From SIG603 sp964369415 (GTDB taxonomy: Bacteria; Bacillota; Clostridia; Oscillospirales; Acutalibacteraceae): a stretch of 64,000 nucleotides of DNA. This document shows, piece after piece, positions 26,520 through 34,634 of the stretch (the stretch's first letter is position 1; every line of letters begins with the position of its first letter). The position numbers and the translations under genes were made by a program. Where the stretch lies: the NCBI GenBank assembly GCA_964369415.1, contig CAYJFP010000007.1:1-64000 (forward strand), in the 5' to 3' direction. The notes under the pieces were generated by a model. The model saw only the letters and a program-made list of their open reading frames with translations, was not told the origin of the DNA and did no database searches.

Positions 26520-26929
26520 GTATTAGAAGCATAAAAACTGTAAAAGAATCGATGACAACCATGACTGAAATGGTTTTTCAAACGCATATAAACGGCACTG
26601 GTAGACTTTTTGGTGGACAGCTTATGTCTTGGATGGATATCGCCGGTGCAATTTGTGCAAAAAGGCATTCTCACTACGACGTAGTCACTGCAAGCGTTGA
26701 AAAATTTGAATTTTTGCGTCCCGCCTTACCAAATGACGTTGTTGTCATTAAGGCAAAGATTAAAAGCGTTGGAAAAACCTCTATGAAGGTAGAAGTTACC
26801 GCCGAAATCGAGCAGTTTGGCAACAGAAAAAGCCGCATGAAAACTTGCACGGCAGATTTTGTCTTTGTCGCACTAGGTGAAGACGGGACAAAGCAAATTG
26901 TCCCGTTAATTGACACCAGTGAAGAATAA
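26516..26929 (+). CDS. Acyl-CoA thioesterase, hotdog fold (YkhA/YciA-like)
   Basis: 137 aa. Family segments NGTGRLFGGQLMSWMDIAGAICAKRHS and SVEKFEFLRPALPNDVVVIKAKIKSVGKTSMKV mark the YkhA/YciA acyl-CoA thioesterases; the Asp of MSWMDIAG is the catalytic acid. It hydrolyses acyl-CoA in the cytosol. The 4-bp overlap with the WYL regulator gene suggests the regulator controls or is tuned with it. The gene converges on hydF with a 1-bp gap. Confidence 0.92.
   Translation: MSIRSIKTVKESMTTMTEMVFQTHINGTGRLFGGQLMSWMDIAGAICAKRHSHYDVVTASVEKFEFLRPALPNDVVVIKAKIKSVGKTSMKVEVTAEIEQFGNRKSRMKTCTADFVFVALGEDGTKQIVPLIDTSEE
26883..26906. terminator. Hairpin within the thioesterase 3' end, possible hydF terminator
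   Basis: A perfect 8-bp stem (ACGGGACA / TGTCCCGT) lies inside the last codons of the thioesterase gene and 25-48 bp past the hydF stop on the opposite strand. It lacks a proper T-tract, so terminator activity is uncertain. Confidence 0.3.
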
Positions 26930-26930
26930 T

Positions 26931-28115
26931 TTAATCTAAATTAAAAACTTCAAGGCTTCTTTTAAGTATGCCTTTTACATGCGCTATTGCAGTTCCGTAA
27001 TTTGTCATTGGAATTCCCGCATCCTCGGCACATTTGATTCTGTATTTCATTTCACGTTCATTAAGCATACATGCGCCGCAGTGGACTATCAGCTGATATT
27101 TTGATAAATCATCGGGAAACTCTGTTCCGCTTGTAAATTCGTAATTCAGTTTTTTACCTGTGTATTCGTTTATCCATTTTGGAAGTTTTACAGTGCCTAT
27201 GTCGTCGCACTGTCTATGATGAGTACAGCCCTCACAAATTAAGATATTGTCTTCATCTTTTAGTTCGTCAAGTTTAAAAGCACCCTTGACCTGAGACTTT
27301 AAATTACCCTTATATCTCGAAAATAGAATTGAGAAAGAGGTAAGTAAAATATCATTTGGTGTCACTTTAGACACTTCAGAAAAAGCCTGACTGTCCGTTA
27401 TGACTAGTTTAGGCTTTTTTCCTATGTTTTTAAGTGTCTCTTCAAGCTCTGTTTCTTTAACTACTATCGAAGTGGCCGATGACTCTAAAATATCTCTAAT
27501 TGTTTGCTGTTGTGGCAAAATAAGCCTCCCCTTTGGTGCTGCTGAGTCAATCGGAATAACCAAAACTATAAAGTCATTTTTATTAATCAAGTCGCCCACT
27601 ATTCTATGCTCTGGGTCTTCTGTCTTATTTAGCGAGGCAATAAGCTCTTTAAGTTCGAAGATATTCTCCATAGTTTTGGTGCTTACGTAAATTCCGTCTT
27701 CCTTTTTCTCTTCATCACTTAGCAAGTCAGACTTGTTAAAAACCACCGCACATGGTATGTTCTTAGCCTTTATTTTCCCCAAAATCCTGTTATCCTCTTC
27801 TGTCATTCCAGAAACTGCATCGACAATCAAAACGGCTATATCAGTTTTATTTAAAACTTGATATGCCTTTTTTATTCTAAGCTTTCCAAGCTCGCCCTCA
27901 TCGTCAAGCCCTGGTGTGTCGATGACTACAACTGGCCCTATAGGCAAAAGCTCCATCGCCTTTAAAACTGGATCCGTTGTCGTACCCATCACGTCGGAAA
28001 CAATGGCTAGGTCTTGTCCTGTTATCGCATTAATAACGCTGGATTTACCCGCATTTCTTTTCCCAAAAATTCCAATATGTACCCTCTCTGAACTTGGTGT
28101 TTGATTTAAACTCAT
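26931..28115 (-). CDS. hydF: [FeFe]-hydrogenase H-cluster maturation GTPase HydF
   Basis: 394 aa. The N-terminal Era-like GTPase has G1 GKRNAGKSS, DTPGLDDEG and FNKSD (G4). The C-terminal iron-sulfur part has CEGCTHHRQC and, some 50 residues later, HCGAC, the CxH...HCxxC signature that distinguishes HydF from other GTPases. HydF is the scaffold that inserts the diiron subcluster into [FeFe]-hydrogenase. HydE and HydG are not in the window. A transporter gene lies 13 bp upstream. The presence of hydF implies an anaerobic hydrogen metabolism. Confidence 0.95.
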   Translation of the reverse strand: MSLNQTPSSERVHIGIFGKRNAGKSSVINAITGQDLAIVSDVMGTTTDPVLKAMELLPIGPVVVIDTPGLDDEGELGKLRIKKAYQVLNKTDIAVLIVDAVSGMTEEDNRILGKIKAKNIPCAVVFNKSDLLSDEEKKEDGIYVSTKTMENIFELKELIASLNKTEDPEHRIVGDLINKNDFIVLVIPIDSAAPKGRLILPQQQTIRDILESSATSIVVKETELEETLKNIGKKPKLVITDSQAFSEVSKVTPNDILLTSFSILFSRYKGNLKSQVKGAFKLDELKDEDNILICEGCTHHRQCDDIGTVKLPKWINEYTGKKLNYEFTSGTEFPDDLSKYQLIVHCGACMLNEREMKYRIKCAEDAGIPMTNYGTAIAHVKGILKRSLEVFNLD

Positions 28116-28128
28116 TTTTTACTCCTCC

Positions 28129-29067
28129 TTAAATTAAATTCATTGACATTAAAATACTAACCCATATAAAAACTGTAAAAACTGAAAAAACCGAATCGAC
28201 CGCCACAATTTGCCCTGCCAATTCATGGTTTCCGTTTAAACTTTTAGCCATTGGAAAAGATGCTACGGCTGTCGGACTTCCAAGAAGCGCTAATAAAGCA
28301 ACAAGTTCTATTTCTCTAAAGCCAAGTAGTATCGCCAGTGTAAGAAAAACTCCAGGTATTATAACAAGTTTTCCTATGACACTTATGATTAGCCTTGTTT
28401 TATACTTAGATAAATTTAAAAACTTAAAACTTCCGCCTAGTGCAATAAGCGCCAACGGTGTTGTAACTGCCGAAATGTCATCTAGTGGCACCTTTAAAAA
28501 CTCAGGAATCTCAAGTTTTAACACCACTAAAAACACGCCAATCAAGGCAGCGACTATCATTGGATTTTTTATTATTTTTGTCAAGAGAACTTTTACATTA
28601 ACCTTTTTACTCGTGTAAATCTCTAAAACAACTACTGATAACAAGTTAAAAATAGGAACGGCAAAGACCACTAAAATTGATATTGCCGCAAAATTCCCAT
28701 TCGGATAAATGTACGATGCAATGGTAAGACCAAAAAGGACAAAGTTACTTCTGCATATCCCTTGAACCATAACACCTTTGTTTTTATTTTCCTTTTCAAA
28801 AAGTGGAATAATTAGTCCCACGATTAAAAAACTTATCAGTATAGCAGAAACGCCAAACAATGTTAAGTTAACCGCACCGCTTGTGCTAAAATCACTCTCG
28901 TAAACTGTTAAAAACAAAGTTAGTGGAAGAAAAAACTTAAAGCACAAATCGCTAAGTTTACCTGAAAAATCCTCTGACATTATCTTAAGTCTTTTAAGCG
29001 TGTACCCTATCGCCATCATTAAAAAAAGTGGAAACACCACCGAAAACGCAATGTATAAATACTCCAT
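28129..29067 (-). CDS. AEC family (auxin efflux carrier-like) transporter
   Basis: 312 aa, ten hydrophobic segments with the characteristic two five-helix halves and a mid-protein charged loop (IIKNPMIVAALIGVFLV). The N-terminal half includes SVVFPLFLMMAIGYTLKRLKI and the C-terminal half ends LLGSPTAVASFPMAKSLNGN, both typical of AEC permeases, which move organic acids or auxin-like anions. I start at the ATG after GGGGAG; a TTG 12 bp upstream would overlap the Shine-Dalgarno. It is followed closely by hydF. Confidence 0.85.
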   Translation of the reverse strand: MEYLYIAFSVVFPLFLMMAIGYTLKRLKIMSEDFSGKLSDLCFKFFLPLTLFLTVYESDFSTSGAVNLTLFGVSAILISFLIVGLIIPLFEKENKNKGVMVQGICRSNFVLFGLTIASYIYPNGNFAAISILVVFAVPIFNLLSVVVLEIYTSKKVNVKVLLTKIIKNPMIVAALIGVFLVVLKLEIPEFLKVPLDDISAVTTPLALIALGGSFKFLNLSKYKTRLIISVIGKLVIIPGVFLTLAILLGFREIELVALLALLGSPTAVASFPMAKSLNGNHELAGQIVAVDSVFSVFTVFIWVSILMSMNLI

Positions 29068-29085
29068 AATTCTCCCCAATATTAA

Positions 29086-29125
29086 TGACCTTAAAACATA
29101 TACATCATTGTTTGTTTTAAGGTCA
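29086..29125 (-). terminator. Inverted repeat after the VOC gene
   Basis: A perfect 13-bp stem (TGACCTTAAAACA / TGTTTTAAGGTCA) with a 14-nt loop. The minus-strand tail is only weakly T-rich, so some readthrough into the transporter gene is likely. Confidence 0.55.
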
Positions 29126-29132
29126 CATAAAT

Positions 29133-29504
29133 TTATTTTTTCATAGGCACAATTTCTAACCAGTACCCATCGGGGTCTGAAATAAAATATATTCCCATTT
29201 CTTTGTTCTCATAGCATATACAGTCCATAGACTTATGATGTTCATAAGCCTTATCAAAGTCTTCTACTACAAATGCTAAATGAAATTCATTATCGCCTAA
29301 ATTGTAGGGTTTTTCCCAGTCTCTAAGCCAAGTAAGCTCTAGCGAAAAGTTTTTATCACTGTCGCTTAAGTACACCAATATAAAACTTCCGTCTTCTGCT
29401 TCATTTCTTCTTATTTCCGATAAGGAAAGTGCTTCTTTATAAAACTTCAAAGATTTTTCTAAATTCAAAACGTTAAAATTTTGATGTGCAAATTTAAATT
29501 CCAT
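29133..29504 (-). CDS. VOC superfamily protein, glyoxalase I-like
   Basis: 123 aa, two beta-alpha-beta-beta-beta modules. Candidate metal ligands occupy the expected places: His8 (HQNFNV), Glu in SLELTW, His in EFHLAFVV and Glu in WLEIVP, the HEHE set of nickel-type lactoylglutathione lyases. It may detoxify methylglyoxal or a related aldehyde. It follows the HtrA gene by 17 bp and could be its last operon member. Substrate not proven. Confidence 0.8.
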   Translation of the reverse strand: MEFKFAHQNFNVLNLEKSLKFYKEALSLSEIRRNEAEDGSFILVYLSDSDKNFSLELTWLRDWEKPYNLGDNEFHLAFVVEDFDKAYEHHKSMDCICYENKEMGIYFISDPDGYWLEIVPMKK

Positions 29505-29521
29505 GTTTATCCCCCTGATTC

Positions 29522-30917
29522 TTATTGAGTTTGACCTTCGTCTGCTAAAAAGCCTACATTAACCGTATATTGTTCAGATCCGTCGGCTTTCATAAATCTA
29601 ACATCTACAGTGTCATCCAAATTATATTCAAACAACGCTTCAGTCAAATCATCTAAAGTCTGTATGTTGCTGTCTCCTACAGCAATCATAATATCTCCAA
29701 CTTCAACTCCAGTTCCATTAAAGACACTGTTTTCATCTAGACTTAAAATTTCAACTCCAAAAGCAACGCCTGACTGTGAAAACTGTGTAACTGTAATTCC
29801 AAATCTAACTCTGCCTTCGACATACCCTTCAACCAAAAGCTGATCTATAATTTCTTTCGCATCTGTAACTGGAATTGAAAAGCCTAGGTTCTCATAATAT
29901 GTTCCAACTATTTTCAGGACATTTATTCCAACAACTTGCCCATACATATTTACAAGTGGACCGCCTGAATTACCTGGATTAATTGCCGTATCTGTTTGGA
30001 TATACTGCACTGCATTATCAGTATTATCAAGTGTTCTTTCAAGTCCTGAAACTATGCCTCTTGTAACAGATCCGCTAAATTCTGCTTTACCTGGGCTTCC
30101 AATAGCCATTACCCATTGCCCCATATTAAGCTCTTCAGAATCTCCAAATTCAGCTGGCGTAAAATTATGGTCATCAGTCTTTAAAACAGCTAAATCATAA
30201 AACCTATCTACACCTACCACTACGGCTTCATAATCTACCCCATCATAAGTAGCCACAGTAACTTTAGTATCCCTTGAATCGTTTACCACATGACTGTTTG
30301 TGATAATAAACCCATCAGAAGTCGCTATTATTCCCGTACCATAACCTCTTAGCATTTGCTCTCCCGAAATATATTCAGCCGTAATCGTAACAGTTGATGG
30401 CAACACCTTATTATACACATCTTCCGGCGCTAGCTCTTCTGTTTCTGGAGGTGAATTTAACAAAATACCGTCATAATTCTTTGGCACTTCTATTTCAGGT
30501 AAATCAATCTCTGGTTGTTCTATCTCTGGATTTGGAATGTCCTCAGGCAAGTCATATTCAAGCTCATTGTTATCCGACTCTACCACTGGAGTTTGTTTAA
30601 ATACTAAATTATAAACCCCTATAGCCGCAAAACTTATAATCGAAAGNNNNNNNNNNAATAATAACTCCCATAATCACCAAAAAAACTTTTGTTCCTCTTT
30701 TTGATTTTGGAGAAATATCGTCTCCTCTTTGAATTTCATTTCTGTGTTTTGTAGGCATACTTGCAGATTCATTATAATAACCATTAGGCTTGTAAGCACT
30801 AAAATCACTACTCCCATAAAAACTATGATTTGAAATATTATCATTCCAGTCTAAAAATGACTCTCCACCATTTTTATCTGAATATTCATAAATTTCATCA
30901 TCAAATTGATTATTCAT
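29522..30917 (-). CDS. htrA: HtrA/DegP-like membrane-anchored serine protease (interrupted by assembly N run)
   Basis: One gene broken by ten N at 30647-30656. The N-terminal ~90 residues are acidic and cytoplasmic; the basic KSKRGTK precedes a membrane segment that spans the N run and continues in the other frame as LSIISFAAIGVYNLVF. The extracytoplasmic trypsin-like domain shows the triad His in TNSHVV, Asp in YDLAVLK and Ser in NPGNSGGPL. A C-terminal PDZ domain (about the last 90 residues) closes it. It degrades misfolded envelope proteins. It follows the histidine kinase by 9 bp, so its expression is probably under that two-component system. Confidence 0.9.
30647..30656. other. Assembly gap (ten N)
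   Basis: The run falls in the transmembrane segment of HtrA. The coding frame differs on the two sides, so the true gap length is not ten or has a base error; the length looks like a placeholder. Confidence 0.97.
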
Positions 30918-30926
30918 TTATACCTC

Positions 30927-32456
30927 TCACTCCACATCTTGTACCTCTACTTCACTCGAAGCAGCTATTTTATTTTTGCTTTCGCCATCCCTAATTGTGT
31001 TCTCTTTTGGAGGTTTAGGCAAGAAAACTTCAAATCTATTAAATCCTTCCTCTGAAGACTGTACTGAAATATCACCTGAATGGAGACTGATAATAGTTTT
31101 AACTAAGTAAAGTCCTAGCCCCATTCCGTTTTTATCCTCACTTCTCGATTTATCTGTTTTATAAAACTTATCAAATATCATCGGCAAGTCATCAGGCGAA
31201 ATTCCATGTCCGCTGTTTTCAATAGCAACACATGTTCTATCTACAGAATCAGTAAAGGAAAAATAGATGTAACCTTCATTATTCGTAAATTTAACCGCAT
31301 TTTCAATTAAATTATAAATCACTTGATGAAGTAAGTCTTTATCACCATAAGCCATCAAAGATTGAACTTCTTCAAGACCTTTTATTTCTATGTTTTTATC
31401 TTCTATTTTTTGCTCAAAAGTTAAAAGAGATTTAAAAACTGTCTCTGTTATATTAAATTTTACAGGGTTTAATTTAAGTTCTCCACTGTCAATTTTTGAT
31501 AAATCAAGCATGGATTTTACAAGCCTTGATAGCCTTTTTATTTCATCAGAAACTATTCCCAAATACTGCTTTTCTTTTTCTTTTGGAATAGTGCCGTCTA
31601 AAATTCCGTCTATAAATCCACCTATTGTGGTCATCGGTGTTTTAAGTTCGTGAGAAACATTTGCAATAAAACTTCTTCTCATTCCTTCACTGTTTGAAAG
31701 TGAAGTTGCCATATTATTAAAAGCAACTGAAAGCTGTCCTATCTCGTCAATACTTTCAACAGGTACTTTTACCGAGAAATCTCCTGCCGCAAATGCCTTT
31801 GTCGCACTCGACATTCTTCTTAATGGCCTTACCATTCTATAAGTAAACAACCAAACAATTATGAACGCTAGTACTAAAGTCACAAGTGCCGCTAAGAGGA
31901 ACATTTCAAATGCTGAAATTAAATATTCTGTCGCTCCTGCTAAATTTGTAGTAGCAAATACAGCTCCTGCAATTACAGTTTGATCGCCTTGAATCAACAT
32001 CAAAGGTATACCTACTGTATAATAATTATTTTGATATATACCATCTAATGTATCGGTCGCTTGATAATTACCGTGTGAAACGAGTTTAACCCTGTCTCCA
32101 CTTATGTTCTTAGGTATTTCCTCACCTGTCATGTCACTACATGGATAAGCACCTAAAATTATATTTCCATCCAAGTCAGATACAAAAATATCGGCATCAA
32201 TATTATTTGCTAAAGCTGAAATTAACATCGAAAAATCAGGTATATTAATGCTCATAGACTCTTCATCCTGATTAACTGTAGAATAACCTACTGCTAAACT
32301 AGAAACCGCCACTGCATTTTTGGTTAAAATATTTTTCTTTTCATCCATCCAATAATCTGAAAAGAACATCATCATAAAACCACCAAGTGCGGCATAGCTT
32401 GCCAGTAAAATTCCCATGGTAATAGACAAATACTTTATAAAAAGTGATTTTTGCAT
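30927..32456 (-). CDS. Sensor histidine kinase (HAMP, HisKA, HATPase)
   Basis: 509 aa. Two membrane helices (about 9-31 and 184-205) flank an extracytoplasmic sensor of ~150 residues. A HAMP domain (about 205-255) leads to HisKA with phospho-acceptor His269 (NVSHELKTP) and the catalytic HATPase with N-box NLIENAVKF, GHGISPDD and GMGLGLYLV. The layout resembles WalK/PhoR-like kinases. It is 27 bp downstream of its regulator and 9 bp upstream of the HtrA protease, suggesting envelope-stress sensing, an inference from context. Confidence 0.93.
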   Translation of the reverse strand: MQKSLFIKYLSITMGILLASYAALGGFMMMFFSDYWMDEKKNILTKNAVAVSSLAVGYSTVNQDEESMSINIPDFSMLISALANNIDADIFVSDLDGNIILGAYPCSDMTGEEIPKNISGDRVKLVSHGNYQATDTLDGIYQNNYYTVGIPLMLIQGDQTVIAGAVFATTNLAGATEYLISAFEMFLLAALVTLVLAFIIVWLFTYRMVRPLRRMSSATKAFAAGDFSVKVPVESIDEIGQLSVAFNNMATSLSNSEGMRRSFIANVSHELKTPMTTIGGFIDGILDGTIPKEKEKQYLGIVSDEIKRLSRLVKSMLDLSKIDSGELKLNPVKFNITETVFKSLLTFEQKIEDKNIEIKGLEEVQSLMAYGDKDLLHQVIYNLIENAVKFTNNEGYIYFSFTDSVDRTCVAIENSGHGISPDDLPMIFDKFYKTDKSRSEDKNGMGLGLYLVKTIISLHSGDISVQSSEEGFNRFEVFLPKPPKENTIRDGESKNKIAASSEVEVQDVE

Positions 32457-32483
32457 AATTTAAATTAGTCCTTTCGGAAAATA

Positions 32484-33167
32484 TCAGTCCTTAACCTCAA
32501 ATTTATAACCTACACCCCATACTGTCTTAAGTGCCCATTTATCAGAAACACCTTCAAGTTTTTCACGAAGTCTTTTAACGTGCACGTCAACTGTTCTGCT
32601 GTCTCCATAGTAGTCAAATCCCCATACTTCATCTAAAAGCTGATCTCTTGTAAATACTCTATTTGGATTTGAAGCAAGATGGAAAATAAGTTCCATCTCT
32701 TTAGGTGGTGTATCGACTTGCACCCCTGAAACTTTTAGCTCGTAATTTGTTAGATTAATAGATAAATTCTCAAACACAACTTCTTTTTTGCCCTTGTCTT
32801 GTGTTTTACCAATTCTTCTTAAAACCGCATTAATTCTTGCAACAACTTCTTTTGACTCAAACGGCTTAACAACATAGTCATCCGCACCAAGTTCAAGTCC
32901 TAACACCTTGTCAAACACTTCACCTTTAGCTGTTAGCATTATTATAGGACAATCCGAAGTTTTTCTAATTTCCCTACATACTTGCCATCCGTCAAGCTCT
33001 GGAAGCATGATATCAAGCAAAATTAAATCAGGTTCAAAAGAATTAAAATAGCTAATAGCCATTTTACCCGTATTGGCAATGGCTGTTTCAAAGCCTTCTT
33101 TTTCTATATAGAGCCTTAAAAGCTCGCAAATGTTTCTATCGTCATCAACAATTAGTATTTTAGACAT
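32484..33167 (-). CDS. OmpR/PhoB family response regulator
   Basis: 227 aa. Receiver domain with acidic pocket DDD near 8-10, phospho-acceptor Asp52 (LILLDIMLP), Thr79 and Lys101; C-terminal winged helix with FTRDQLLDEVWG and RTVDVHVKRLREKLE. It pairs with the kinase immediately downstream. The operon starts in the ~95-bp gap after the penicillin-binding protein gene; a clear promoter is not obvious there. Confidence 0.94.
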   Translation of the reverse strand: MSKILIVDDDRNICELLRLYIEKEGFETAIANTGKMAISYFNSFEPDLILLDIMLPELDGWQVCREIRKTSDCPIIMLTAKGEVFDKVLGLELGADDYVVKPFESKEVVARINAVLRRIGKTQDKGKKEVVFENLSINLTNYELKVSGVQVDTPPKEMELIFHLASNPNRVFTRDQLLDEVWGFDYYGDSRTVDVHVKRLREKLEGVSDKWALKTVWGVGYKFEVKD

Positions 33168-33263
33168 AACATACCCTACTTTCGTATTTTTAAATCTATT
33201 TTATATTCAACTTGCGACAAAAGAAAGAACAACAGATGAACATTATGTGAAAAAGCAAATTAA

Positions 33264-34610
33264 TTATAGCATAGACATCAGTGCAGATGCTATATTTCCT
33301 GCCGTTCCTATTCCTGAGCCACCCTCTTCTACCACAATTACCACCGCATAAGGTTTATCCGGATTTGATGAAAACCCTACGAACCAGCTGTTAGGATTTT
33401 GCCCTCCAACTTCTGCTGTGCCAGTTTTAGCGCAAAATTCCAAATTAGGAAATAAATAATCACCATAATAGTCTCTTACAGTAACTCTCATCATTTCTTC
33501 CAAAGAATTAGCCGTTTCTTTATCTAAAAGTTTTGTAGTATTTCCCCCTATAGCATCAAAAAGTCCTTGTTCAGTAATTCTCGGTGATACCGCTTCACCA
33601 TCGTTTGCAATAGCATGGACAATCATCAGCATATTCATAGGATTCATCGTCACTGTATGCTGTCCAACGCTTGCCCACGAAAGTTCTAAGTCACTAGCAC
33701 CAATTAGATTGATACTACTCTCAGCAGTTGTAAAATCTGGTAGCGAAAAAGCCTTGTTAAACCCCATTTCTTCTGCAGTTTGCTGTAAAGTGTCCGCAGA
33801 TAGCATTTGTGCCAAATGCGCAAAATATATATTGCACGAAACTCCTAGAGCTTGTGTCATGTCAATATCTCCGTGGTATCCAAGACAAGTAACCACCGAG
33901 CCATCGACGTTTAATGTTTGCTGACAATTAAACACCAAATTCTCGGCATTTTCTATGTTTTCTATCGCCGAAGCCGCCGTGACCAATTTAAAAACTGAAC
34001 CTGGAGTGTAACTTGATGAAATTGTATTATCTAGAAAAACACCTTCATACATCTCATTTTCTAGCAAATCAGAAGGTATGTTCATAGGATCATAACCAGG
34101 TGCACTCACTTTTGCAAGTATTTCTCCAGTCTCATAATTTGACACCAAAATCGCACCATTTTTTCCCGCTAATGCATTATAAGCTGTCGCATTTAAGCTT
34201 GAATCAATCGTAAGCTTTATATCATTTGAAGAATCACCTGTAAAACTTGGAATATTATTAAGTCCAGTAATAAAGTTATAACCTATTAAATCAGATCTTA
34301 AACTCGACTGTACGCTCGTTCCAATAAAACCACTACTGTCTCCAACTGTGTGAAGAAGCGATTTTCTTATACTTTCATTTTCGTTGTAGACCCTAATGCC
34401 ATTTTCACTTTCAGCCAAAACCACACCGTTTCTATCTACTATATTGCCTGTGACAACCGTCGTATCTGCCGCAAATATATGTCCATTATACGGCTGATTA
34501 ATATAGCTTTCACCGCTGAATAAGACACTTATCACAAGATAAGCCATACCGCCTATAAAACCAAACAACAGCAAATATAAAACAGATGAGCGAAAACCTG
34601 TTGTTTTCAT
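33264..34610 (-). CDS. Penicillin-binding protein 2-type transpeptidase
   Basis: 448 aa. One N-terminal membrane helix (about 10-31), a short linker domain, then the transpeptidase domain with active-site SVFK (205-208), SCN (258-260) and KTG (395-397). It crosslinks peptidoglycan outside the membrane. The compact size without a long dimerisation domain is like the PbpA class that pairs with SEDS proteins; the gene lies 24 bp downstream of the FHA-FtsW/RodA gene, fitting a two-protein synthase. Confidence 0.92.
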   Translation of the reverse strand: MKTTGFRSSVLYLLLFGFIGGMAYLVISVLFSGESYINQPYNGHIFAADTTVVTGNIVDRNGVVLAESENGIRVYNENESIRKSLLHTVGDSSGFIGTSVQSSLRSDLIGYNFITGLNNIPSFTGDSSNDIKLTIDSSLNATAYNALAGKNGAILVSNYETGEILAKVSAPGYDPMNIPSDLLENEMYEGVFLDNTISSSYTPGSVFKLVTAASAIENIENAENLVFNCQQTLNVDGSVVTCLGYHGDIDMTQALGVSCNIYFAHLAQMLSADTLQQTAEEMGFNKAFSLPDFTTAESSINLIGASDLELSWASVGQHTVTMNPMNMLMIVHAIANDGEAVSPRITEQGLFDAIGGNTTKLLDKETANSLEEMMRVTVRDYYGDYLFPNLEFCAKTGTAEVGGQNPNSWFVGFSSNPDKPYAVVIVVEEGGSGIGTAGNIASALMSML

Positions 34611-34634
34611 ATAAAAAACTCCATTCTATAAAAA

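Noticed and set aside
29522..30586. Stand-alone soluble HtrA starting at GTG 30586
   Set aside because: Coding sequence continues upstream in the same frame to the N run and restores a membrane anchor.
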